Source of the DNA: JBGTGG01 sp964398945
GTDB taxonomy: Bacteria; Bacteroidota; Bacteroidia; Cytophagales; Cyclobacteriaceae
Assembly: GCA_964398945.1 (NCBI GenBank)
Contig: CAYNOT010000020.1
Coordinates: forward strand, 1 to 64,000
Direction: 5' to 3'
DNA length: 64,000 nt
The position numbers and the translations under genes were made by a program. Positions 1-7,542 of this stretch are shown here, piece after piece. The notes below the pieces were generated by a model. It was given only the letters and a program-made list of their open reading frames with translations. It did not search any database and was not told where the DNA came from. Each line of letters begins with the position of its first letter. Position 1 is the first letter of the stretch.

Positions 1-10
1 CTGATCTTAA

Positions 11-90
11 TGAACCGTCCCGAAAGCTTTCGGGATGGTGTGAGAGGCGCACCTCACTGCTAATTAGCAGTGAGGCCGTCTACTCGATTA
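11..90 (+). mobile_element. 3' end of a group II intron (domain V/VI-like), partial
   Basis: Two consecutive perfect or near-perfect hairpins are visible. The first (14-39) pairs ACCGTCCCGAAAG with CTTTCGGGATGGT. The second (52-75) is a 24-bp palindrome centred on AATT. They are joined by GTGTGAGAGG and followed by CTACTCGATTAT at 80-91. From memory, the order GAACCGT...GGTGTGAGAGG...CTACTCGATT is the usual end of bacterial group II introns: domain V, then domain VI with the branch-point region, then the 3' splice site. The reverse transcriptase and the rest of the intron would lie left of the window. The first hairpin lacks the usual two-base domain V bulge, so this copy could be degenerate. 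The alternative is a strong terminator of an upstream gene followed by an unrelated palindrome. Confidence 0.5.
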
Positions 91-396
91 TGCGGTCGGC
101 TTTCATTTTCTCTTCTTTCTCGTTAATTTGTCCAACAAAGTTACTAAATTTGCAGTCGTATAATTTAAAATTACATCTCTATGTTTTGTCTTTGCAGACT
201 ATGGACTTCTATCTAAGTGATAGGCAGTCCTGAATAAATTCCAATCAATCTTTTAGGTCAAGACAATCAGTCTATGCTTTGTGTGTGCTGTCATTTTTTT
301 GATGGCATTGCATTGTCGTAGTTGCTCTGTCGGGTAATACTGTCTATTCACTTCTCCACGATTTGAATTCAAGTATTCACCTGTAAGAAGTAATTA
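91..396. other. Non-coding AT-rich leader between intron end and erm gene
   Basis: No open frame with coding character is seen here. A TAAATTTG box (145-152) matches the Bacteroidota -7 consensus, with TTTG at 127-130, but the 14-nt spacing is shorter than the usual 19-21, so it is a weak promoter candidate. GTCCAAC at 130-136 fits the integron core consensus RYYYAAC but has no visible partner. I did not find a recognisable leader peptide with a ribosome-stalling motif of the kind that controls inducible erm genes. Confidence 0.4.
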
Positions 397-1197
397 ATGA
401 CAAAAAAGAAATTGCCCGTTCGTTTCACGGGTCAGCACTTTACTATTGATAAAGTGCTAATAATAGATGCAACAAGAAAAGCAAATATAAATAGTCAGGA
501 TACGGTTTTGGATATTGGAGCTGGCAAGGGGTTTCTCACTGTCCATTTATTAAAAATCTCCAACAATGTCGTAGCTATTGAAAACGACACAGCTTTGGTT
601 GAACATTTACGAAAATTATTTTCTAATGCCCGAAATGTTCAAGTTGTCGGATGTGATTTTAGGAATTTTGCAGTTCCGAAATTTCCTTTCAAGGTGGTGT
701 CAAATATTCCTTATGGCATTACTTCCGATATTTTCAAAATTCTGATGTTTGAGAATATTGAAAATTTTTTGGGTGGTTCTATTGTCCTTCAGTTAGAACC
801 TGCTCAAAAGTTGTTTTCGAGTAAGCTCTATAATCCATATACCGTTTTCTACCATACTTTTTTTGATTTAAAACTCCTTTATGAGATAAATCCTGAAAGT
901 TTCTTGCCCCCACCAACTGTCAAGTCAGCTCTGTTAAGCATTAAAAGAAAACAGTCGTCTTTTGATTTTGAGCTTAAAGTCAAATATTTAGCTTTTATCT
1001 CTTATCTGTTGCAGAAGCCTGATTTATCTGTCAGAACTGCTTTGAAGTCCATTTTCAGAAAAAGTCAGGTCAGGTCAATTTTGGAAAAGTTCGGTATAAA
1101 TCTTAACTCCCAAATTGTCTGTTTGTCGCCAAGTCAATGGAAAAATTGTTTTTTAGAGATGTTGGAAGTTGTCCCCGAAAAGTTTCATCCTTCATAA
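397..1197 (+). CDS. ermF: ErmF-type 23S rRNA (adenine-N6)-dimethyltransferase
   Basis: The protein is 266 aa, the length I recall for ErmF of Bacteroides, and the N-terminal stretch MTKKKLPVRFTGQHFTIDKV and C-terminal EMLEVVPEKFHPS agree with ErmF as I remember it; internal residues differ at scattered sites. The family dimethylates adenine A2058 of 23S rRNA with S-adenosylmethionine, blocking macrolides, lincosamides and streptogramin B. Visible motifs are the SAM-binding loop D39-I-G-A-G-K-G45, the acidic residue E62 of motif II, and the catalytic N103-I-P-Y106 of motif IV. The frame is intact with an ATG start. It sits between a probable group II intron end and an attC-like repeat, so acquisition by transfer is likely. 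The exact Erm class needs an identity calculation, so 'F-type' is the safe call. Confidence 0.9.
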   Translation: MTKKKLPVRFTGQHFTIDKVLIIDATRKANINSQDTVLDIGAGKGFLTVHLLKISNNVVAIENDTALVEHLRKLFSNARNVQVVGCDFRNFAVPKFPFKVVSNIPYGITSDIFKILMFENIENFLGGSIVLQLEPAQKLFSSKLYNPYTVFYHTFFDLKLLYEINPESFLPPPTVKSALLSIKRKQSSFDFELKVKYLAFISYLLQKPDLSVRTALKSIFRKSQVRSILEKFGINLNSQIVCLSPSQWKNCFLEMLEVVPEKFHPS

Positions 1198-1254
1198 TTC
1201 AAAGTCGGTTTGTCAAGATAATTTTTCTTGTTTGGTGTCGTCTTTTAAGCTGCC

Positions 1255-1384
1255 GCATAACGTTTATGTATAAGCCGTTGCGGGTTTAAGATTACTAAAT
1301 TGTCCCACGTAACAAAACATTTTAAGTTGATAAAACTTTACACCTTAAACCAAACCCCGCAATGGATTATACATTTTGTTGGGC
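1255..1384. repeat. attC-like long imperfect inverted repeat
   Basis: Arms 1255-1290 and 1344-1384 are largely complementary, with a few unpaired bases, and enclose about 53 nt. The outer ends are GCATAAC (1255-1261, a degenerate core) and GTTGGGC (1378-1384), which exactly fits the integron core-site consensus GTTRRRY. The inner arms contain CCGTTGCGGG and CCCCGCAATGG. Long imperfect arms with extrahelical bases, ending in 7-bp cores, are the defining shape of attC sites. The element lies between the erm gene and an oppositely oriented unknown gene. No integrase is in the window. A structured terminator is the alternative, but no T-run follows either arm. Confidence 0.5.
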
Positions 1385-1392
1385 GTTCGTTT

Positions 1393-2034
1393 TTATTCCA
1401 CGATCAAAACAGGTCTGACATTTTCGTCATGCTCCTGAAGAAGAAAGTGAAACGGCTTGTTCATTCTTAGTGAAATTAATTCACCTTTGTCTCTTAAATT
1501 TTTTAAAGCATAATGTAGTGACAATTCGATCGTATGCCTGAATGTATCAAACAATTGATGATGTCCGTCCAGATAGTAAATCTCAACCTCCTTATTTTCT
1601 TCATTAATATTTCTCCAATGCAATCTGTTCAATGACTCTCGCAAGGTTAGTGTAATTCCAGGCATGGCATAAAAACCGTTTGCGTAGTCATGGGAGTCTA
1701 AGAGATAGGGCTCAGGGTTTGTCTTCAACGAGAGGTCACTTTTAGTAATCCCGTAGGCGAGAGCTTCAGAATCAAATTCGTCCAAACTACCATACGTGAA
1801 AAGTATTGCCAATAAACCCACGTCAGTATCAACGTCCTTTTGTTTGTTCGTCCACCACTCCCTTATATTTGTACTTATCTCAAGTTCGAATTTTAATGTT
1901 GTTTCATTTATGTTAATTCCTTCAACAATTGTTCTGAATTGTTCCAAAAGGGGGTGAAGATTTCTCTTACTCAGAAAATCCGTTTTACTCTTTACGAGCT
2001 TGTCCTTGATGTATGTTTCAAATACTTTATCCAT
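1393..2034 (-). CDS. Unknown protein in a putative integron-like cassette
   Basis: This encodes a 213-aa protein with no signal peptide or membrane segment and no family I recognise. It is rich in charged residues, mixed alpha/beta in appearance, and contains a Y-x-L-D-G-H-H-Q segment near residue 155 and REWW near residue 58. The ATG start at 2034 lies only 8 bp from GCCCAAC (2043-2049), and the TAA stop is 8 bp from GTTGGGC (1378-1384). The two cores are inverted relative to each other, so the gene fills almost all the space between two attC-type core sites, as integron cassette genes do. The base composition matches the AT-rich erm segment rather than the Moco genes to the right. Function is unknown. 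Confidence 0.7.
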   Translation of the reverse strand: MDKVFETYIKDKLVKSKTDFLSKRNLHPLLEQFRTIVEGININETTLKFELEISTNIREWWTNKQKDVDTDVGLLAILFTYGSLDEFDSEALAYGITKSDLSLKTNPEPYLLDSHDYANGFYAMPGITLTLRESLNRLHWRNINEENKEVEIYYLDGHHQLFDTFRHTIELSLHYALKNLRDKGELISLRMNKPFHFLLQEHDENVRPVLIVE

Positions 2035-2042
2035 AAAATGAC

Positions 2043-2075
2043 GCCCAACATCCGAATATACGCAATTGCGTATAT
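2043..2075. repeat. attC-type core site with adjoining 20-bp palindrome
   Basis: GCCCAAC at 2043-2049 fits the integron core consensus RYYYAAC and is the reverse complement of GTTGGGC at 1378-1384. Next to it is a perfect 20-bp palindrome (2056-2075) built on CGCAATTGCG. This could be the end of a second, decayed attC-like site on the start side of the 213-aa gene. The other arm is not clear, so it may be a half-site only. Confidence 0.4.
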
Positions 2076-2197
2076 CAATTGTATCTGCGGTGGTAAGAAA
2101 AAAAGATCAATCCAGACTAAAAATCAAAAAAATGGAATGTATTTAAAATGAGCAAAAATGAATTCTTGCCACGGGTTCAACCCTTTGAAACATTACT

Positions 2198-2938
2198 TCA
2201 CCAATTTTGATAGATAATATTTCCACCTGCAATGAAAATCAAGATCGCTGTAATGCGTTTTATCGTAACCGGATTGAATACCTTGACACCCAGGCGCGAG
2301 CCAATCTGTCCGCCAACAAATACCGCCAACAATAAGGGCCATATAAAATTCCAATCAAGGGTAGTGGCGCGTGTCAATTGTCCTGCCAGGCCGCTAATGG
2401 AATTAACCAAAATAAAAAGACTGGCGATAGCGGAAATCTTTTTCACTTCGTCCCATTTTAACAAATGCAAAATCGGGGAGAGGAATATTCCACCTCCAAT
2501 ACTCACCAACCCTGAAAGAAACCCGATACTTCCACCAATCCCCACGTTGAGGATCGTGGAGCTGTTAATGGGCTTACTTCTATTCTGAATATGTTGTTGG
2601 AACCACAAGAGCAAAGCAGCAGCAATCAACGAAAACCCTAGAATGATAAAGAACGATTTTTCTTTGATTGGAAAGCGGCCCCCTAAAAAAGACATCGGGA
2701 TACTGATCAACACAAAGGGCAATGCTTTTTTAAAATCGATGTACCCTTCTTTATAAAAAAAATAGGTGCCTCCACTTACCACGATGATATTGCAAAGCAA
2801 TGCAGTCGGGCGGATGAGTTCGAATTGAAATGAAAGTACGGCCAACAGCGCGAGGTAACTTGACCCGCCACCAAAGCCTACAGAAGAATACGTGATGGCA
2901 ATAAACAAGAACGCTACAATAAGAAGATAGAACTCCAT
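2198..2938 (-). CDS. Sulfite exporter TauE/SafE family membrane protein
   Basis: About 246 aa from the ATG at 2938; a TTG six bases upstream is possible but less likely. The protein is almost entirely hydrophobic with seven to eight predicted membrane helices. It has the two glycine-rich repeats typical of TauE/SafE permeases: SSVGFGGGSSYLALL near the N-terminus and SGLVSIGGGIFLSP in the second half. Family members export sulfite, sulfoacetate or other small sulfur or organic anions. The start is 6 bp after the moaA stop on the same strand, so the two are probably co-transcribed. Association with molybdenum cofactor genes hints at sulfur-compound export linked to a Mo enzyme, but no Mo enzyme is in the window and the substrate is not predictable. 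Confidence 0.85.
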   Translation of the reverse strand: MEFYLLIVAFLFIAITYSSVGFGGGSSYLALLAVLSFQFELIRPTALLCNIIVVSGGTYFFYKEGYIDFKKALPFVLISIPMSFLGGRFPIKEKSFFIILGFSLIAAALLLWFQQHIQNRSKPINSSTILNVGIGGSIGFLSGLVSIGGGIFLSPILHLLKWDEVKKISAIASLFILVNSISGLAGQLTRATTLDWNFIWPLLLAVFVGGQIGSRLGVKVFNPVTIKRITAILIFIAGGNIIYQNW

Positions 2939-2944
2939 TGACAA

Positions 2945-3946
2945 TTATCCTCCTATGGTTGACATTGATTCAGAAATGGGGTTGGTGTTTTTTCGAAGTA
3001 GTTCAGCTTCAAAACCATCTTTTGGTCGGGAGGCAAATGCCTTCATTAATTCAACACTGATTTCTTCATCATCAAAACCGGACCGTAAAAGGTTGCGTAC
3101 ATCCAATATCCCATCATCATACAAACACGTCTTTAGTGTTCCTTGTGCCGTCATGCGAATGCGGTTACAGGTTCCACAAAATGTTCTGCTAAAGGCAGCA
3201 ATGACGCCAATATTTCCGATATGACCGGGGACTTTATAGTTATAGGAAGTTGAATTTTCCGGGTCTTGTTCTTTTACCAGCGGAAATCCTTCTTTTATGA
3301 AGGTGAGGATTTTTGTGTAGTTCCATTGCAACACCGGGTAATGACTCCCTTCCCCGTTGAACGGCATCTCTTCAATAAACCGAACGGATACCGGATGTTC
3401 TTTTGTAAGTTTCACGAGCGAATGGATGTCTTCAATGTTTTTGCCTGCCATCACTACGGTATTTATTTTTACCGGAATTTCCGAATCCATTAACGCATGG
3501 AGTGTATCCATTACGCTGGTGAATTCATCCCTGCGGGTGATCTTGAAAAAGCGGTCGCGATCAAGCGTATCCAGGCTTAGGTTTACAGAAGCAATCCCGG
3601 TTGATTTTAATTCGTTGATATAAGGTGCTGTTAAAACCCCATTGGTGGTAAGGTGCAGGCCATCAATCCCGGGAATTGCTTTGATGGTCTTGATCAATTT
3701 CATCAAGTCTTTCCGTACAAACGGTTCACCGCCCGTGAGCCGTACTTTGGTTATCCCCAGGGAAGCAAGGATTTTTATAAGCCGTTCGATTTCTTCAAAT
3801 GTGAGCAGGTCTTTTTTGGGGAGATAATGGATGCCTTCTTCCGGCATACAATAAAAGCAGCGCAGGTTACAGCGGTCCGTTACTGCCAGTCGCACGTAGT
3901 TGATGGGCCTGCCATGATTGTCGAACAATGTTTTAATGGGATGCAT
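2945..3946 (-). CDS. moaA: GTP 3',8-cyclase (molybdenum cofactor biosynthesis protein A)
   Basis: A 333-aa radical SAM enzyme that converts GTP to 3',8-cyclo-7,8-dihydro-GTP, the first step of molybdopterin synthesis. Starting from the ATG at 3946 (a GTG lies one codon upstream), the radical SAM cluster ligands are C26, C30 and C33 in CNLRCFYC. The C-terminal second cluster is in FCGTCNRIR followed by TLKTC, and the protein ends in the conserved GG tail important for activity. Length and motif order are normal. It is followed by the TauE-type gene and is divergent from moaD, with only about 60 bp between them. Confidence 0.97.
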   Translation of the reverse strand: MHPIKTLFDNHGRPINYVRLAVTDRCNLRCFYCMPEEGIHYLPKKDLLTFEEIERLIKILASLGITKVRLTGGEPFVRKDLMKLIKTIKAIPGIDGLHLTTNGVLTAPYINELKSTGIASVNLSLDTLDRDRFFKITRRDEFTSVMDTLHALMDSEIPVKINTVVMAGKNIEDIHSLVKLTKEHPVSVRFIEEMPFNGEGSHYPVLQWNYTKILTFIKEGFPLVKEQDPENSTSYNYKVPGHIGNIGVIAAFSRTFCGTCNRIRMTAQGTLKTCLYDDGILDVRNLLRSGFDDEEISVELMKAFASRPKDGFEAELLRKNTNPISESMSTIGG

Positions 3947-4005
3947 CACAATGCGTAAAGATACAAAATTGGTCAGGTTTATTAATTTTGGGGAATAACA
4001 GCACT

Positions 4006-4248
4006 ATGAAACTTACAATAAAGGCATTTGGAATAACACGGGAGATCATCGGAGGGAAGGAAACCGTTCTTGAATTCGCAGCCGGCACAACGGTTTCGTC
4101 ATTAAAAGCTGAACTTGAGGTTCAATATCCGGAGTTGAAAGGGCTCAAATCACTGTTTATTGCCGTGAACAATAAATATGAAGAAGAGGGTGCAAAATTA
4201 AATGAGAATGACGAAATTGCTCTCATCCCTCCCGTCAGCGGAGGCTAG
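4006..4248 (+). CDS. moaD: Molybdopterin synthase sulfur carrier subunit
   Basis: An 80-aa ubiquitin-fold protein ending in SGG, whose terminal glycine is thiocarboxylated to donate sulfur to precursor Z. A longer frame starts at a TTG at 3988, but the ATG at 4006 gives the usual family length and beta-strand beginning MKLTIKAFG. A TAATTTTG box (3983-3990) fits the Bacteroidota -7 motif and would sit just upstream of this ATG, supporting the choice. It is followed after 28 bp by moaE, the partner subunit. No moeB-like adenylyltransferase is in the window. Confidence 0.93.
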   Translation: MKLTIKAFGITREIIGGKETVLEFAAGTTVSSLKAELEVQYPELKGLKSLFIAVNNKYEEEGAKLNENDEIALIPPVSGG

Positions 4249-4276
4249 TATTTTGTTCAACTAAAAAATTCCCGTC

Positions 4277-4705
4277 ATGATCAAGATCACTGAAAAAGCC
4301 ATTGATGTACAGAAAGTAATTGATACAGCTTCGAGCTTAGGTGCCGGAGCTGTTAATGTTTTTATCGGTACCGTACGAAACAATGCCCACGGCAAAAATG
4401 TAGTATGGTTGGAATATGAAGCTTATGAAACCATGGTGGTCAATGAGGTCCGAAAAATTATCGATGAAGCTTCGCACAAATGGCCGCTTCAAGGGTGGGC
4501 AGTAAGCCACCGCATCGGCACATTAAAGCCCGGTGAAGTAGCAGTAGCCATTGCTGTTTCTGCACCGCACCGGAAAGATTCCTTTAAGGCTTGCCAATTC
4601 ATCATTGACGAGCTAAAAGAAAAGGCCCCCATCTGGAAGAAAGAAGTTTTCGAAGATGGAGAAGAATGGGTTTCGGCCCGACCGGATGCTGAGGTTTACA
4701 ATTGA
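4277..4705 (+). CDS. moaE: Molybdopterin synthase catalytic subunit
   Basis: A 142-aa protein of normal MoaE length. It forms the heterotetrameric molybdopterin synthase with MoaD and inserts two sulfurs into precursor Z. Conserved features are VFIGTVRNNAHGK near the N-terminus, SAPHRKDSFKAC in the middle, and the active-site lysine region PIWKKEVFEDGEEW close to the C-terminus. It is 28 bp downstream of moaD and probably co-transcribed. Its last 10 bases overlap the tail of a small convergent frame on the other strand. Confidence 0.96.
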   Translation: MIKITEKAIDVQKVIDTASSLGAGAVNVFIGTVRNNAHGKNVVWLEYEAYETMVVNEVRKIIDEASHKWPLQGWAVSHRIGTLKPGEVAVAIAVSAPHRKDSFKACQFIIDELKEKAPIWKKEVFEDGEEWVSARPDAEVYN

Positions 4706-4836
4706 TTGATCAACATTGCCCCTGCGGTAACAAGCACAACTGCAGTTAACAGTCCGCCAAATAAAATCAATATCAGATTCCTGTTAATGGGGTTCGACAG
4801 AATGCCCGTAAGGAGGTTTTTGCTTTCACTTTTCAT
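4696..4836 (-). CDS. Small single-pass membrane protein (46 aa), hypothetical
   Basis: Read directly from the minus strand: ATG at 4836, TAA at 4696-4698, 46 aa. The N-terminal half (MKSESKNLLTGILSNPINRN) is polar, followed by one strongly hydrophobic segment of about 22 residues and a short NQL tail. The stop lies inside the last codons of moaE, a convergent overlap. The shape is that of a genuine small membrane protein, but no clear ribosome binding site is seen, which is normal in Bacteroidota and so not decisive. Function unknown. The remaining 4837-5085 segment shows only a 44-codon frame without ATG that I do not support as a gene. Confidence 0.4.
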   Translation of the reverse strand: MKSESKNLLTGILSNPINRNLILILFGGLLTAVVLVTAGAMLINQL

Positions 4837-5085
4837 AAATACCAGACTTTAGACAACACGAAGGTAACAGAAATTTTACCGGAAATTGCCCGCATATTTT
4901 TACTTCCGATATTTTTATTCCGGAATCTGTATCTTTTGATCATTCTATTCATTTAGCTATCAGAAAGAATAAATCGCACTAGTTGAAGGAACATTTAGCA
5001 ATACAAAACCAAATTCTTAACGAAGAGGAAGTTATACTTCGTTCGGTGGATAACCCTGAAAATTTTTCAATTGAAATTCAGTCCT

Positions 5086-5667
5086 TTATGATTTCTGGTT
5101 TTTCTTTCTGAAAATTTTCAGTTCTTCTTTTGAGTTGATGTTCAAAAGCACTTCAGGATCCTTTGCAACGATCAACTGAATGTTGTTGGACTCAAGAAAC
5201 CTACGTGGACTAACGCCACCTTTTTCTATAAAATTTTCCACAAGCGCTAAGGAAGCCGGCTCCCAAATGCTGACCAACGGTTCCGGTCTTTTGCCGGAAG
5301 AATCGTAATAACACGTGGCCACTTTCGTTGGATCGGAATGGTTGATCAAATCTTTCAGTGCATCCTTATCGAGTAAAGGCATATCAATTGCCACTACCAA
5401 CCACCTGCCCAAAGGATCAAATTTCAGGGCACTATAAATGCCATTCAAAGGGGTTTCCAATCTTAACTGATCTTCAATTTGTGGATAAGGAAAAGAGTCG
5501 GATTTTTGTTTTACTGAAAAATAGACAGCATCACAAAGTGTTGTTAGTAATGCGAAGAGATATTGATCTTGTGGTTGACGGTGATACTGGATATGCGCTT
5601 TCGGAGAGCCCATCCGTGTACTGGACCCACCATTTAAAATCAGTCCGTTTAAAATCGATTTAGTCAT
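5086..5667 (-). CDS. mobA: Molybdenum cofactor guanylyltransferase (MobA-like)
   Basis: About 193 aa from the ATG at 5667; a TTG start 60 bases upstream would add an unconserved extension. Nucleotidyltransferase fold: signature L-N-G-G-S-S-T-R-M-G-S-P-K at residues 11-23 binds GTP, and VAIDMPLLD is the metal-binding region. The family links GMP to molybdopterin to form the bis-MGD cofactor. It is 80 bp downstream of moaC on the same strand, so probably in one transcript. Members of this fold also act in other cofactor pathways, but the context of moaACDE and moeA makes MobA the best reading. Confidence 0.85.
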   Translation of the reverse strand: MTKSILNGLILNGGSSTRMGSPKAHIQYHRQPQDQYLFALLTTLCDAVYFSVKQKSDSFPYPQIEDQLRLETPLNGIYSALKFDPLGRWLVVAIDMPLLDKDALKDLINHSDPTKVATCYYDSSGKRPEPLVSIWEPASLALVENFIEKGGVSPRRFLESNNIQLIVAKDPEVLLNINSKEELKIFRKKNQKS

Positions 5668-5747
5668 GGGGGCAGTAATTTCACAAAACAACGAGGAAGA
5701 CAAAATACCCCTTTTTAGAGGGATCAAGTGTGAGGAAGAGTCGTTTT

Positions 5748-6239
5748 CTAATTTCCATTATTTGTTGTTCTATAGTCACGTTTGCCCCCGCTTTTCTTTA
5801 GTAGTTTTATTTCTTCAATTACAATTTCGTGGGATAAAGCTTTGCACATATCGTAGAAAGTAAGTGCTGCTATGCTGGCACCTGTTAATGCTTCCATTTC
5901 AACGCCCGTTTTCCCCATGCAGGTTACAGTGCAAAATATATAGATATTGTTTTTTTTGATTTTAACATCGATATCACAATTGTTGATTTGCAGGGGATGG
6001 CAAAATGGAATCAACTCCGAAGTTTTTTTTGCACCCATCACACCCGCAATAATGGCGGTGTGAAACACGGATCCTTTGCCCGTGGAAAAATTCCGGTCCT
6101 GGATTTTCTTCATAATTTCCTTTCCAGGATTAATGATTGCCTGTGCTTGTGCTGTCCGAACGGTATCTGCTTTTTTTGATACATCAACCATCTGTGGCTT
6201 TCCAGCAGCGGATATGTGGGAGAATTCTTTTTTAGCCAT
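5748..6239 (-). CDS. moaC: Cyclic pyranopterin monophosphate synthase
   Basis: A 163-aa protein, the normal MoaC size, that rearranges the MoaA product into cyclic pyranopterin monophosphate. The family landmarks are MVDVSKK near the start, IPFCHPLQIN in the middle, GVEMEALTGASIAALT, and DMCKALSHEIVI with the catalytic lysine. ATG start at 6239, divergent from moeA. The short intergenic region carries back-to-back promoter-like boxes. Confidence 0.97.
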   Translation of the reverse strand: MAKKEFSHISAAGKPQMVDVSKKADTVRTAQAQAIINPGKEIMKKIQDRNFSTGKGSVFHTAIIAGVMGAKKTSELIPFCHPLQINNCDIDVKIKKNNIYIFCTVTCMGKTGVEMEALTGASIAALTFYDMCKALSHEIVIEEIKLLKKSGGKRDYRTTNNGN

Positions 6240-6268
6240 GAAGGTTCGTGCGTGGAATGTGTAATGTA

Positions 6269-6293
6269 TACATTTGCTTCAATATCAAATTTA
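6269..6293. promoter_or_regulatory. Candidate divergent promoters for moaC and moeA
   Basis: TACATTTG (6269-6276, plus strand) and TAAATTTG (6286-6293, minus strand) both match the Bacteroidota -7 consensus TAnnTTTG and point towards moeA and moaC respectively. A clear -33 TTTG at the usual distance was not found for either, so confidence is limited. Confidence 0.35.
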
Positions 6294-6313
6294 CAAATTA
6301 TATACAGACTCGT

Positions 6314-7507
6314 ATGGTACCGGTTTCACAAGCTACCGACATTATTTTTGAAAACCTTTATTCGTCCGCGAATTATGCTGTGCCATTGGAAAAATGTATT
6401 GGCCATGTGTTGGGCGAACCTGTTTTTGCAGATCGTGATTTCCCACCTTTCGACCGCGTATCAATGGACGGTATTGCCATCGCGTTCGAGGCATTCAAAG
6501 AAGGAAAGAACCCCTTTCACATTGAAGGAACCCAACCCGCTGGTGTTCCACAACAAAGCCTCACAAATCCAGCTAACTGTTTTGAAGTGATGACCGGGGC
6601 GATCCTCCCACAAGGAGCGGATACCGTTATTCGCTATGAAGATGTAAAAATTGAAGGAGGCCATGCTGCAATTTTGATTGATGATATAGTACACGGTCAG
6701 AATATCCACAGAAGGGGCACAGATGCGCTCAAGGGCGGAAAAATATTGGATGGGGGTTGTATGCTATCCGCAGCGGAAGTGGCGGTGTTGGCATCGGTAG
6801 GTAAAAGTTCTGTTGTATGCAAAAAGTTTCCTTCGATTGCGATCATCTCAACAGGTGATGAGTTGGTTTCGGTCGATAAAATTCCGGAAGCGCATCAAAT
6901 CCGTTCTTCCAATAGCCTGGCAATACAAGCATCGTTGCGCGCAATGAATATTCCTGCCACTACTTTTCATATTCGGGATGACCAAAAAATAGTGGAGCAA
7001 GAGCTCTTGAAATTGTTTGCGGATTTCGATGTGCTGATTATTTCAGGTGGTGTATCAAAAGGAAAATTCGATTTTATCCCGGCTGCGTTGGAGAACCTCG
7101 GGATTGAAAAGAAGTTTCATGGCGTGAAGCAACGCCCCGGAAAACCTTTTTGGTTTGGTGTGGGAAATGGCAAAACTGTTTTTGCCCTTCCGGGGAATCC
7201 GGTTTCCACTTACATGTGTTTCTACCGGTATATAAAGCCGTGGATTTCGCAAAGTATGGGCGTACAGCAAATTCCAATGACCGCCCAACTGGCTACTGAT
7301 TTTGTTTTTGCGCCCCCATTGACGTACTTCTTGCAAGTACAGGTAACCATTAAAAATGGAAAACTGATGGCCATTCCGGATGCGGGAAAAGGATCTGGCG
7401 ATTTTGCCAACTTAAGCAACGTGACGGGTTTTTTGGAATTGCCGGAAGGCCGATCTGATTTTTCAGCCGGGGAGGTGTTTCCGTATTTTCCTTTTCGTGC
7501 TTTCTAA
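6314..7507 (+). CDS. moeA: Molybdopterin molybdenumtransferase
   Basis: A 397-aa protein from the ATG at 6314; the frame is open to 6248, but that extension runs over the probable promoter. MoeA inserts molybdate into adenylylated molybdopterin. Conserved segments: RVSMDGIAI, GDELVSVDKIPEAHQIRSSN, ISGGVSKGKFDF and the LPGNPVSTYMCF loop, with the domain order of full-length MoeA. No mogA/moaB-like adenylyltransferase gene is in the window, so that activity must be encoded elsewhere. It is followed by ffh after 35 bp, but ffh has its own promoter-like box. Confidence 0.95.
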   Translation: MVPVSQATDIIFENLYSSANYAVPLEKCIGHVLGEPVFADRDFPPFDRVSMDGIAIAFEAFKEGKNPFHIEGTQPAGVPQQSLTNPANCFEVMTGAILPQGADTVIRYEDVKIEGGHAAILIDDIVHGQNIHRRGTDALKGGKILDGGCMLSAAEVAVLASVGKSSVVCKKFPSIAIISTGDELVSVDKIPEAHQIRSSNSLAIQASLRAMNIPATTFHIRDDQKIVEQELLKLFADFDVLIISGGVSKGKFDFIPAALENLGIEKKFHGVKQRPGKPFWFGVGNGKTVFALPGNPVSTYMCFYRYIKPWISQSMGVQQIPMTAQLATDFVFAPPLTYFLQVQVTIKNGKLMAIPDAGKGSGDFANLSNVTGFLELPEGRSDFSAGEVFPYFPFRAF

Positions 7508-7514
7508 AATGGCT

Positions 7515-7522
7515 TAACTTTG
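7515..7522 (+). promoter_or_regulatory. Candidate -7 promoter box for ffh
   Basis: TAACTTTG fits the Bacteroidota consensus TAnnTTTG and lies 20 bp before the ffh ATG, directly after the moeA stop. The upstream -33 region has only a loose TTTTC match. Confidence 0.4.
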
Positions 7523-7542
7523 CCGCTCGTAAATGAAATAAG

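Noticed and set aside
127..152. Full -33/-7 promoter for the erm gene
   Set aside because: The two boxes are only 14 nt apart, so I list it as weak and not as a feature of its own.
4984..5109. 44-codon frame starting with TTG between moaE and mobA
   Set aside because: No ATG, no recognisable protein, and it runs into the end of mobA on the other strand.
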